DNA of 64,000 bases. It comes from Bryobacterales bacterium. Lineage in GTDB: Bacteria > Acidobacteriota > Terriglobia > Bryobacterales > Bryobacteraceae. The stretch lies in assembly GCA_020847045.1 (NCBI GenBank), contig JADLCT010000102.1, forward strand, positions 1-64,000. The letters are read 5' to 3'. Positions 1 to 7,807 of the stretch are shown here, piece by piece. A program made the translations under genes and the position numbers. The notes below the pieces were generated by a model that worked only from the letters and a program-made list of their open reading frames with translations, was not told where the DNA came from and ran no database searches. How positions within the stretch are numbered: position 1 is the stretch's first letter; every line of letters starts with the position of its first letter.

Positions 1-1398
1 ACCGGCGGCTTTCAGCGTGAACTGCTGTGAGCCGTTGATCTTCACACTCGTGCTGCCCTCGGGTTTAACCGTTGTGCCGTTGATGGTAATTTGCGCGCCA
101 TTGGCGACGGACCAGGAGAGCGTGGTGTTCTGTCCGCGCGCGACGGGGTTAGGGGCGGCCTCGAAACGGGCAATCTGGACGGGACCGGCGCCCCCTTCGC
201 CGCCTCCCTTCAGCGAGCGTCTGTAGGCGACGACACCGGCCACCATCAGCAAGAGGACCACCGCGGCCGCCAGAGGAATCTTCCACACGGGCCAGGCCTG
301 CTTGCCGGCGGGGATGGGCGCGGGCGGGGGAGGCACGGGGTGCGGCGACGGCCGAGGGGACGGATGAGGCTGCGGAGAGGGGACCGGGCCGGGAACCGGA
401 GTGGGCGTGGGGCCGGGTGCGGCTGGACGGCCCGCGCCGGCCAGGGCGGCCTGGAAGGCGCCCATGTTCTGGAACCGCTTGTCGGCGTCAAGTTGGAGCG
501 CCATGAGGAGAATGTTCTCCTCGCGAGGCGGGATGTCGGCGCCACGGCGGGAAGGCGGGTCGAGTTCCACGCCCGCCTGCCGGTCCGGAGCGGCGGGCGG
601 CATCTTGCCAGTGAGCGCGCGGTAGAAGGTGCTGGCCGTGGCGTAGACGTCGGTCCAAGGCCCCTGGCGTCCGCGCTCCTGATACTGCTCGGGCGGCGTG
701 TAGCCACCTTTGAAGATCATGCTCATGTTCTGGCTGGCCTGGCCCAATGCCTGGCGAGCCGCGCCGAAGTCGATGACCTTCACCATGCCGTTGCGCAGCA
801 GGTAGATGTTGTCCGGGCTGATGTCGCGATGGAGGAAGCTGTGAGAGTGCACCTCGCGCAGGGCATCCATCACCGGAGTCATGATGCGGAAGGTGGTGGC
901 CCAGTCAACCTTTCCGCCCCGGCGCTCGATGAACTTCAGAAATGTGATGCCGTCCAGGTATTCCAGCACCATGTAGGCGGTGCCGTTTTCGGGAAAAAAG
1001 TTCTCGACGCTGACGACGTTGGGGTGGTCTTTGAACTTGCGGACAATGCGGGCTTCGTCCAGGAAACGTTCGAGGCCCCAATCGTAATGCGTTTTCGCGT
1101 TGCCGGAATAGGGAATGACGGTGGGGTCCGAGCCTGTGCGTATGGCGACGCCTTGCGGGAAGTACTCCTTGATGGCCACCTTGGCGTCGAGCAGCATGTC
1201 GAAGCCGATGTAGGTGATGCCGAAGCCGCCATGGCCGAGAACGCGGCCGACGACATACTGCTGCTTGAGGATCGTGCCAGGCATGAGATAGAGCGGCGAC
1301 TCCGGGACCGTGCCCACGGTGTAGCCGCACTGCTCACACTGCGTGGCGCCGTTCAGCGGCTCCATGCAACCCATGCAGTGCTGGTTCGGATCAAACAC
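1..1398 (-). CDS. Membrane Ser/Thr protein kinase with N-terminal zinc ribbon (3' end missing)
   Basis: The gene runs off the left edge, so the C-terminus is absent and 466 codons are visible. The GTG start at 1398 directly abuts the TAG stop of the upstream phosphatase gene and follows a GGGGGAAA ribosome site. A short zinc ribbon comes first (C8, C11, C21, C24), then a Hanks-type kinase domain: glycine loop GHGGFG at 55-60, K77, catalytic HRD at 190-192, DFG at 210-212. A Pro-rich linker and one membrane helix near 365-385 follow, and the visible end is an Ig-like extracytoplasmic segment. The kinase probably phosphorylates Ser/Thr on the FHA proteins of this operon, and the adjacent PP2C could reverse this; both are inferences from context. 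Confidence 0.9.
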   Translation of the reverse strand, partial: MFDPNQHCMGCMEPLNGATQCEQCGYTVGTVPESPLYLMPGTILKQQYVVGRVLGHGGFGITYIGFDMLLDAKVAIKEYFPQGVAIRTGSDPTVIPYSGNAKTHYDWGLERFLDEARIVRKFKDHPNVVSVENFFPENGTAYMVLEYLDGITFLKFIERRGGKVDWATTFRIMTPVMDALREVHSHSFLHRDISPDNIYLLRNGMVKVIDFGAARQALGQASQNMSMIFKGGYTPPEQYQERGRQGPWTDVYATASTFYRALTGKMPPAAPDRQAGVELDPPSRRGADIPPREENILLMALQLDADKRFQNMGAFQAALAGAGRPAAPGPTPTPVPGPVPSPQPHPSPRPSPHPVPPPPAPIPAGKQAWPVWKIPLAAAVVLLLMVAGVVAYRRSLKGGGEGGAGPVQIARFEAAPNPVARGQNTTLSWSVANGAQITINGTTVKPEGSTSVKINGSQQFTLKAAG

Positions 1399-2271
1399 CT
1401 ACTGATTTCCCCCTGGCTTTAGACGCGGCAGCGGCCGCTCGGTTTTCGGCAACTCGATGGACGAGCTGGTTTGCACGCCGGCGGGTTTGGGCGCGGCGGC
1501 CATGGCGGGTGGCGGCCCCGGAGGCTGGTCGTGCACACGCAGGGCAATGGCCGAGTAGTTGTCGTGTCCGGCGAAGGTGCGTGACCGGAGCCGGGTTTCG
1601 ATCCCGCACAGCCAGGCCTGCGCCGTGGACGAACGCGCCAATTCCACCTCCATTTCGGTCTCTCTGACAAGCTCCCACAAACCATCGCTTGCAAGCAAGA
1701 AGGAATCGCCGGGCTTCAAGTGTACCGCTTCGGCGGCCACGCCGGGCTCCAGCGTTTCGCCTCCGGCCAGCGTGCGCAGAAGTTTGTTCCGGTCCTCGTG
1801 GAAGCGGATGTCGCGCGCGTTGATTTTCCCGGCGGCGGCCAGCGATTGGGGCACGCTGTGGTCGAGAGTTTGCGATTGGAGCCGGCCGTTGCGGAACCAG
1901 TAGAGGCGGGAGTCGCCGACGTGCGCCCAAAGGGCGGTACCGGCGGCGGCCACCAGCAGGACGGCGGTGGAGTTCATGGCGGCCAGGTAGGGGTTATTCA
2001 CTCGCTCCGCAAGGACGGCGCGGCGCGCCGATTCCAGATAGGTGCGCAAGGCCGGGGGGGAGCATTCGGCGTACTGCTCGTGGCATTGCAGGATGGTGGC
2101 GGCCGCAATGCGGGCGGCGGTTTCCCCGCCTCCATGACCGCCCAGACCGTCGCAGAGCACCCAACATCCTCCGCCGGAGGAGAGCTGGAAGCGGGCCTCG
2201 TCCTGATTCGCCTCGCGGCCTCCGGCGCTGGAGACAACTGCGGTGTCGAAGGTGAGTTCGGATGTGGTCAT
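1399..2271 (-). CDS. PP2C-family Ser/Thr protein phosphatase, soluble
   Basis: This 290-residue protein is a metal-dependent phosphatase of the PPM/PP2C family. Motifs in order are NQDE near 22-25, DGLGGHGGG starting at D41, a GDSR motif in the middle and SDGLWE further on. These aspartates form the usual binuclear metal site. There is no signal peptide or membrane helix, and the last 50 residues are a Pro-rich tail. The start overlaps the stop of the preceding FHA gene by four bases (ATGA), and its own stop touches the kinase start. It is the likely cytoplasmic antagonist of the kinase encoded immediately downstream. Confidence 0.9.
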   Translation of the reverse strand: MTTSELTFDTAVVSSAGGREANQDEARFQLSSGGGCWVLCDGLGGHGGGETAARIAAATILQCHEQYAECSPPALRTYLESARRAVLAERVNNPYLAAMNSTAVLLVAAAGTALWAHVGDSRLYWFRNGRLQSQTLDHSVPQSLAAAGKINARDIRFHEDRNKLLRTLAGGETLEPGVAAEAVHLKPGDSFLLASDGLWELVRETEMEVELARSSTAQAWLCGIETRLRSRTFAGHDNYSAIALRVHDQPPGPPPAMAAAPKPAGVQTSSSIELPKTERPLPRLKPGGNQ

Positions 2272-2828
2272 GCGAGGCGGTCCAGTCGGAACATCTGTTG
2301 CGGGCCACCCAGGCAGAAGGCATCACCGGCCTTCAACTCGCGCGGCGCGCCGGGTTCAAGGCGCGTGGTGACGGCGCGGGCGCCGGGCCTGAGCACGGCG
2401 AAGAAGGTGCCGTTGGAGGACCAGGAGTCCTCCAAGAAAACCTGGCCGGCGCCGTTGGCGAAGACCCGGCAGTGGCGTTTGGAGACGCCCGTCGCATCGG
2501 CTGAAAAGACGACATGGGAAACCGCGGCGTCCCGGCCAAAGATGAGCTCGGCGGTGCGTGGCTGCAGGCGCTGGCCAGAGTACTCGCCGGTGAGGCCGGA
2601 CAGCTCGAAGAGCACGCCGGGAGGCAGCGGCGGCGGTGGTGGCGGCGGTTGCTGTGGCGGACTGGGCGCATGCGCGCGCGGGCTGGGCGCGGGCGGTGGG
2701 AAGGAAGGGCCGGACGAGGGCGGCAGCGCGCCCCGGCGCGAACGCAGAGCCAGGCGGATGAGAATCCGCAGCAGCACCACGCAGACCACCACAACGAGCC
2801 AAAGCGCGAGCCGCTCGCTGAACTCCAT
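2268..2828 (-). CDS. Membrane-anchored FHA domain protein
   Basis: 186 residues. One N-terminal membrane helix (about 8-28) is followed by a basic RSRRG stretch, a very Pro-rich linker (about 36-70) and a C-terminal FHA domain (about 72-183). FHA landmarks are FGRD at 97-100, the SKRHCR motif at 116-121 and WSSNGTF at 136-142, so the usual phosphothreonine-contact residues (Arg, Ser, Asn) are present. The basic residues after the helix suggest the FHA domain is cytoplasmic. The start overlaps the upstream protease-FHA gene by one base (TGATG) and the end overlaps the phosphatase start by four. It probably recruits phosphorylated partners to the inner membrane. Confidence 0.85.
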   Translation of the reverse strand: MEFSERLALWLVVVVCVVLLRILIRLALRSRRGALPPSSGPSFPPPAPSPRAHAPSPPQQPPPPPPPLPPGVLFELSGLTGEYSGQRLQPRTAELIFGRDAAVSHVVFSADATGVSKRHCRVFANGAGQVFLEDSWSSNGTFFAVLRPGARAVTTRLEPGAPRELKAGDAFCLGGPQQMFRLDRLA

Positions 2829-4177
2829 CAGGCGCGCTCCATGCGGAAGGAGTTGCCGCCGTCGGCCAGGCGGACCTCATCGCCCGAGTGCAACTCACGC
2901 GGCTGCCCTGGCGCCAGACGCTCGCCACTGCCCAGAAACGTTCCGTGCGAAGAGTAGGTGTCTTCCACGAACACCTGGCCTCTGTCGAAATAAACGCGGC
3001 AATGGCGCTTGCTGATGCCGGGTGTGCCGGTGGCGAACAGGATGTTGGCGACGGCGGCGTCGCGGCCAAAGGTGAGGCCTTGGGCCAGCAGGGGCAGGCG
3101 CTGGCCGGCGTACTCGCCGGTGAGCCCGATTAGAGTAACGCGCGGACGGATGGCCGGCGGAGCAGCCGCCGGTGGCGCGGCGGGAGGTGGCGCGGCGGCC
3201 TGTGGCGGCGCGGGCTGGGGAGGCACGGACGGCACCATGGGACGGGGCGGCGGGGGCGCTTGCGGATACCGCCGCGTGGTGACCGCCGTGACAATCGCCG
3301 GCGCTACCTTCTTGCGGACGATGATGGCGCCCACAACCACGGTAACCAGCAGCAGCGCCACCTGCGCGGCGAGCACGAATGACGAATAACGGTCCCCGGC
3401 GGGAGGCGGGGCGGCGTCCTGGCAAACGGTATCGAAGGCCTCGTAGCGGATGCTCTGGCGGTCCAGCTCCGGCAGCAGTTCGCGGATGTCCACGCTCCAG
3501 CCGATGCCGTCGGCTTCGGGCACGCGGACGGGATTGCCTTGTGCGTCGAGCACGGTGATGAGCGCCTTGGTGACGTTGACGCCGATGACGCGGCCGCAAC
3601 TATCAAAAAGCGGTCCGCCGGAGTTGCCGGCGTTGATGGAGGCGTCGGTCTGGATCAGTTGGACGTGGCCGCCGCCAGCCACCGCGCGCGTGTCCATTTT
3701 GCTGATGACGCCCTTGGTGAGCGAGGAGCGGAAGAAGCCTTCCGCGCGGGCCATGCGTCCGGCGGCGCCGGGATAGCCGACTGCCCAAACATCCATCCCT
3801 TCGCTGAGCGAAGGCGACCGGGCAAAGGTGACCGGCGTTACCTGAACGGGCTTCTCCAGGCGGATGATGGCGAGATCCTTTTCTTGTGAAGCCCACAGGA
3901 CGGTAGCCTTCTGAAGATCGTCTTTCGAACGGCCAGCCAGCAGCAGTTGCGCGGAGACCCCCTCGGGCAGCTTGCAGCAGACATGCCAGTTGGTGACGAT
4001 GTGCTGCGTGGAAACAAACAGACCGGAGCCGGTGCCGGAGCCGGTTTGTCCATCCGTCTTGCTGAAAGCCAGGATAATGACCGGCGTCTGGCTCTTCATG
4101 ACGGACACGGGCGGAGCGGCCGGCAGAGGGTTGAGACAGGCGCAGGCGAGGAGCCAGAGCGGGAAACGCCGTGTCAT
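2828..4177 (-). CDS. HtrA-like trypsin-fold protease with transmembrane helix and C-terminal FHA domain
   Basis: 449 residues. A signal-type N-terminus (1-21) leads into a DegP/HtrA-like serine protease domain with a complete triad: H65 in TNWHV, D101 in DLAI and S186 in GNSGGPL. There is no PDZ domain. A membrane helix at about 266-288 ends in RKK, then a Pro/Ala-rich linker (about 305-342) and an FHA domain (about 347-447; GRD at 371-373, SKRH at 389-392). The positive-inside pattern puts the protease in the periplasm and the FHA domain in the cytoplasm. The usual FHA Asn of the NG motif is His here (SSHGT). The ATGA overlap with the upstream PP2C gene implies coupled translation. Confidence 0.88.
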   Translation of the reverse strand: MTRRFPLWLLACACLNPLPAAPPVSVMKSQTPVIILAFSKTDGQTGSGTGSGLFVSTQHIVTNWHVCCKLPEGVSAQLLLAGRSKDDLQKATVLWASQEKDLAIIRLEKPVQVTPVTFARSPSLSEGMDVWAVGYPGAAGRMARAEGFFRSSLTKGVISKMDTRAVAGGGHVQLIQTDASINAGNSGGPLFDSCGRVIGVNVTKALITVLDAQGNPVRVPEADGIGWSVDIRELLPELDRQSIRYEAFDTVCQDAAPPPAGDRYSSFVLAAQVALLLVTVVVGAIIVRKKVAPAIVTAVTTRRYPQAPPPPRPMVPSVPPQPAPPQAAAPPPAAPPAAAPPAIRPRVTLIGLTGEYAGQRLPLLAQGLTFGRDAAVANILFATGTPGISKRHCRVYFDRGQVFVEDTYSSHGTFLGSGERLAPGQPRELHSGDEVRLADGGNSFRMERA

Positions 4178-5445
4178 GGCTGTTTCTTCTCCGGGGCCGC
4201 TCCGGGAGCGGACGCAGACGGCGGTGCGGCGGGTTTCGGCTCCACGGCGCCGGGTTGCAGAGGCTCGAACTCAACAGGCTTCTGCTCGGTTCCGGGAGAG
4301 TCGGGCCGGGAAGGCGGCAGATGGTCCGTGTTGAAGTGAGTGGACCCGCGAGCTTTCTCGTCTCCGTCGCCGGGCCGGGGGACGGGTGCGCGGCGCCAGG
4401 CGAAAAAGGCGGCTGCGGCGACGATGGCGGCAAAAAGAAGCGCGGGCGCGAGAATCTTCCAGAGCTTGGCTTTGCGCGGTGGTGCCAGCGTGGCAAGCCG
4501 CGCCTCGGCAGTGGCGCGCGCCGCGAGTTCCTGTGTGGCGAGCGAGGGGCGCGGCGCGGAGGGGGGCGCTGGAGAGGAGGAAGCGGTTGCCGCCGCCGGT
4601 TCCGGCGTAGCCATGGCCGTGAGGGCTTCGCGCGCGCGGTCGCGGGCCGGGGGCGCCGGGGGCGTGGCCGCCGCCGTGGATTCTCCGAACGCAAGAGCCA
4701 CCACGGTGACATTGTCCTGCCCTCTGCGCTGGCGCGACAGCACGGTGGCGACCAGCGATTCGCACAGCGCCTGCACATCGGAGGCCCCCGAAGCCAGCGC
4801 GGCGATGTCGCGCTCGGGAAGCGTTTTGTACAGCCCGTCGGAGGCCAGCAGGAGCATGTCGCCGGGTTTCAGGAAAAACGGATGGAGCGAGAGATCGATT
4901 TCGGCCAGTTCCTGCTGGCCGAGGTGGCTGGTAAGCGCGTCGCGCTGTGGATCCCCCAACGCCTGCTCGGTGGAGATCTCGCCGCGGGCCGCGCGCTCGT
5001 CCAGGATGCGCGCGTAAACGTGCTGGGCATTCAGCAGCGTGATCTCGCCATCGCGGAGGAGAAAGATGGCGGAGTCGCCGCTGGAGGTCCAGTACAACTC
5101 ATTCCCCCGAAGGACGGCGGCGATGAGAGTCGTGCCCATCTCGCCGCTCTGGCCAAGAGAGGCGGCCAGGGCGGTGACGTCGAAGTTCGCCGCGCGGATA
5201 GCGCGGTCAAGCGCCTGGGGAACAGGTTCTGCCTCGGGCTTCGAGCGGTAGCACTGCAGAAAGCCGCGTACGGCGGCGCGGCTGGCGGCGTCGCCATGCG
5301 CCAGTCCGCCCATGCCGTCGGCCACCACGGCGAGAAAACCGCCATGCGCGGCGAAGGACTCATCGGCCGGATCGCTGAAGCCGAACGCGTCCTGCTGCTG
5401 CTGCCGCGCGCCGAGGTGCTGGGCGTTGCCGAACCGGTAGGCCAT
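4174..5445 (-). CDS. PP2C-family phosphatase with C-terminal transmembrane helix
   Basis: 423 residues. The PP2C domain occupies about 1-250: QQDAFG near 18-23, DGMGG at 43-47, a central SGDSAIF motif and SDGLYKT. An Ala/Pro-rich linker follows, then one membrane helix at about 323-346 and a Pro-rich tail. The catalytic domain is therefore predicted cytoplasmic, held at the membrane, with the tail in the periplasm. It is the second PP2C in the operon and differs from the soluble one by its anchor, so the two may serve different pools of phosphoproteins. It starts nine bases after the upstream FHA gene and overlaps the protease-FHA gene by four. Confidence 0.88.
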   Translation of the reverse strand: MAYRFGNAQHLGARQQQQDAFGFSDPADESFAAHGGFLAVVADGMGGLAHGDAASRAAVRGFLQCYRSKPEAEPVPQALDRAIRAANFDVTALAASLGQSGEMGTTLIAAVLRGNELYWTSSGDSAIFLLRDGEITLLNAQHVYARILDERAARGEISTEQALGDPQRDALTSHLGQQELAEIDLSLHPFFLKPGDMLLLASDGLYKTLPERDIAALASGASDVQALCESLVATVLSRQRRGQDNVTVVALAFGESTAAATPPAPPARDRAREALTAMATPEPAAATASSSPAPPSAPRPSLATQELAARATAEARLATLAPPRKAKLWKILAPALLFAAIVAAAAFFAWRRAPVPRPGDGDEKARGSTHFNTDHLPPSRPDSPGTEQKPVEFEPLQPGAVEPKPAAPPSASAPGAAPEKKQP

Positions 5446-5454
5446 GCAGAATGA

Positions 5455-6102
5455 TTATGACCAACTGAACTCGGCCGTGACGAACGGGACGAGGCGGAGC
5501 GTGGTGTCGCCCACTTCGATGCGGTCGGCCGGACCGATGGGCGTGGTCTTGTCCAACAGATCGTCGTTCAAATACACGAGGCCGGAGGCGTCGCCGGGCG
5601 AAAGGTAGAAGATGCGCTTGCGCGGCTCGAACGTAATGATGGCGTGCCGGTTGCGGGAGATGCGCGGATCCAGAGCGATGGCGATGTCATTCTCGGCGGC
5701 GCGGCCCAGGAAGTTGCGTTCGGCGTGCAGCCGGTAATCACGGCCGCGTTCGGGGCCTTCGATGGCCACCAGCCAACCAACCACAGGTTCGATGGGCGCG
5801 TCGGTGTGAGCGGCAGGTGCAGCCGCGGCCGCTGGAACGGGCGCTGGCGCGGGCTGCGGTGGCGCTGGCGTACGGTTCATATAGAGTGGTTGCGTCTTGG
5901 CATCCTCCGCGCCGCCCACGTTGGTGTCCTCCGAGGGTGCGGCCACGGGAGTGCGCAGCGGCGTGGTTTTGCCCTGATCGTCAATGGCGGGCCGCAGAGG
6001 CGTGGTCTTGCCCTCGCCTGCGACATCGAAGGGCTGAACGCACCAAGGGCAGGTGGAATGCTTGGCCGCATCGTAAAAGTGCCCATCCTTGCACTGGATC
6101 AT
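5455..6102 (-). CDS. FHA domain protein with N-terminal zinc-ribbon-like motif and KTxPL repeats
   Basis: 215 residues, predicted cytoplasmic. The first 21 residues contain C4, H8, C18 and C21, which looks like a small zinc-binding module. Residues 32-75 hold three related motifs (KTTPLR twice, KTQPL once), which may be kinase acceptor sites. A Pro/Ala linker is followed by an FHA-like domain (about 107-207) with LGRA at 132-135 and SRNRH at 149-153. The Asn-Gly part of the FHA signature is replaced by SG, so phosphopeptide binding may be altered. It sits between the motor-like pair and the membrane phosphatase gene, nine bases from the latter. Confidence 0.8.
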   Translation of the reverse strand: MIQCKDGHFYDAAKHSTCPWCVQPFDVAGEGKTTPLRPAIDDQGKTTPLRTPVAAPSEDTNVGGAEDAKTQPLYMNRTPAPPQPAPAPVPAAAAAPAAHTDAPIEPVVGWLVAIEGPERGRDYRLHAERNFLGRAAENDIAIALDPRISRNRHAIITFEPRKRIFYLSPGDASGLVYLNDDLLDKTTPIGPADRIEVGDTTLRLVPFVTAEFSWS

Positions 6103-6123
6103 GAGTGGCTCCTTGGGCTATTG

Positions 6124-6942
6124 TCACTTACCGGAAGGCTTCGATGCCTCCTGAAGCTGGCGGCGGTAGGCTTCAGCATACTCGGGCGCCGGATCGAAAT
6201 GGATCGAATAATCGCCGCCGACGGTGAGCGAGCCCACCTTGACGGCCATCTTTTCGTGGGGGATCTCGACTCTGGGCAACTGAAAGATGCTGCTGTTGTT
6301 GACGTAGGCGCCATACACCGTCACCGGGTTCGCGTAGCCATTGGAGGCGATGTACTTGTAGTAGATGTCCATGCGGCTGCCCCGGATGGTGTCGCGCATC
6401 AGCCAGAAGTCCGTGCCGGGACCGCGGCTCATACCGAATGACATATCGCCATAAAAGAAATGGCCTTGCTTGGTGTTGGGGTCCACTGGCGGCTGGCTTT
6501 TGCCTCCCACGTTGGTGGTGGTGGGGGAGTGGACAAACACGTCGATATCCGGTCCGGGCGCGCTCCAATTGGTGACGACGACCACCGGATTTCGGACCTC
6601 CAGATCGCGTGCTTTCTTCTTCGCCTCGTCCAGCTCCGTGCGAAGGCGGTTGTTCTGGCCTTCCATCTGCTGCATCTGGTTCTGGAGTTTTTCCAGGCGT
6701 TCCACGGCGCCCGCGGAACCGGGACCGCCCGACTCCCTCAGCTCCTTTTTCAGACGTTCGATCTCCTGCTGCATCTGCTCGCTCATGGCCATGGATTCCT
6801 TGGCGCCCACGCCCGAAGGCGACCAGTAGGGGAACAGCGCCAGCATCATGAAGCAGAAGGCTCCCATGGCGCCGCACAAGATGTCGAGCAGCGACATGTT
6901 GATGATGTTGATTTCCTTGCTGCTGGATTTCATGCCCGACAT
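6124..6942 (-). CDS. ExbD/MotB-like single-span membrane protein with coiled coil and novel periplasmic domain
   Basis: 272 residues. A short polar N-terminus is followed by one membrane helix (about 16-39) that starts MSLLDILCG. D20 sits where ExbD, TolR and MotB carry their proton-binding Asp. A long coiled coil (about 52-116) leads to a C-terminal domain (about 119-255) rich in beta-type sequence and containing DIDVFVHSP at 132-140, which recalls DUF2135-type domains. It has no OmpA-like peptidoglycan-binding domain, unlike MotB. A GGAG ribosome site precedes the ATG. It lies 27 bases after the ExbB/MotA-like gene and is the expected rotor or stator partner of that protein. The family is not one I can name. 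Confidence 0.75.
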   Translation of the reverse strand: MSGMKSSSKEINIINMSLLDILCGAMGAFCFMMLALFPYWSPSGVGAKESMAMSEQMQQEIERLKKELRESGGPGSAGAVERLEKLQNQMQQMEGQNNRLRTELDEAKKKARDLEVRNPVVVVTNWSAPGPDIDVFVHSPTTTNVGGKSQPPVDPNTKQGHFFYGDMSFGMSRGPGTDFWLMRDTIRGSRMDIYYKYIASNGYANPVTVYGAYVNNSSIFQLPRVEIPHEKMAVKVGSLTVGGDYSIHFDPAPEYAEAYRRQLQEASKPSGK

Positions 6943-6969
6943 GGCGTGCTCCGGTTCCGCTTGGCGGCG

Positions 6970-7788
6970 CTAGTTCTTGTTCTCCACATACAGCCGGTTG
7001 ATCAGATTGCGCAGCGTGTATTCGCCGGCATGGTTCACGGCGGACTCCTCCTTGGACTGGACCATTTGGAGGACGAAGACGAGCACGGCGCTCTGCATGA
7101 GAGCCGTCATGGTGGCGTCGAAACCAATGCCGAGCGTGCGCGCGACGTCCTTCAAGTCCAGGTTGCCTTTGTTCTCGCCGGCCGCCATCAGCGCCGCGCC
7201 GAGGCCATAGACGGTGCCGATGAAGCCGATGGTGGGGACGAGCCAGGCGACAAAACGCACCATTCCATAGCGCATGTCAACGCGATGGGCCGTAAGTTGG
7301 AGCGCAGAGTTCATCACCCCGGCGGCCTGGTCGACGCTGTGGCTGGACTGGAACTGGAGAATGGCGAGGTCGATGAGGGAGGGGAGAAAGCCATGCTCCC
7401 GGTCGAACTGCCCCAGCACGCGGCGGCGAATGGGGCCCAGATCCTTCATGCGGAGAACCGTCTGCTCATCCTCCGGGAGGAACCGCTGGTGGAGGAAGGA
7501 AGTTTCGCGGACTCCCACGCGCCAGCGCACAAACAGGTCGCCGAGCGCGGCGAAAAAGAGGACGTGCATGAAATTCTGCACCGTGAAGGGGTAAACAAAG
7601 TGCTTGGAAGGATAGTCCAGCAGGATGCGCGCCATGCCGCTGGGAAAGACAAGCGTGCCAAAGGCGATGAAGGCGAGGCTGGCGAGTGCTCCGAGCGCGA
7701 GCGCCTGGGTGCGGTCGGGGAGGTTCCAGAATCCGGCCGGGGCCTGGGTTGGCTGCGGAATTGCGGGCGTGGCTGGTTGCGGTGTCAT
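6970..7788 (-). CDS. MotA/TolQ/ExbB-family proton channel protein
   Basis: 272 residues with about four membrane helices (30-48, 70-87, 178-200, 228-245). The third helix carries VPTIGFIGTVYGL (184-196) and the fourth begins GFDATMTAL (222-230), the typical proton-channel signature of MotA/TolQ/ExbB proteins with pore threonines. A large cytoplasmic stretch lies between helices two and three. With the adjacent ExbD-like protein it should form an ion-driven membrane motor. No tonB, tolA or flagellar gene is nearby; the surrounding genes are phospho-signalling proteins instead. The start at 7788 follows the preceding FHA gene by 19 bases. Confidence 0.85.
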   Translation of the reverse strand: MTPQPATPAIPQPTQAPAGFWNLPDRTQALALGALASLAFIAFGTLVFPSGMARILLDYPSKHFVYPFTVQNFMHVLFFAALGDLFVRWRVGVRETSFLHQRFLPEDEQTVLRMKDLGPIRRRVLGQFDREHGFLPSLIDLAILQFQSSHSVDQAAGVMNSALQLTAHRVDMRYGMVRFVAWLVPTIGFIGTVYGLGAALMAAGENKGNLDLKDVARTLGIGFDATMTALMQSAVLVFVLQMVQSKEESAVNHAGEYTLRNLINRLYVENKN

Positions 7789-7807
7789 GGCTGTGTCGAA
7801 TGTGTTG

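Noticed and set aside
6124..7788. Zorya-type anti-phage system because of the MotA/MotB-like pair
   Set aside because: No ZorC, ZorD or ZorE-like nuclease or helicase lies nearby and the periplasmic domain is not OmpA-like.
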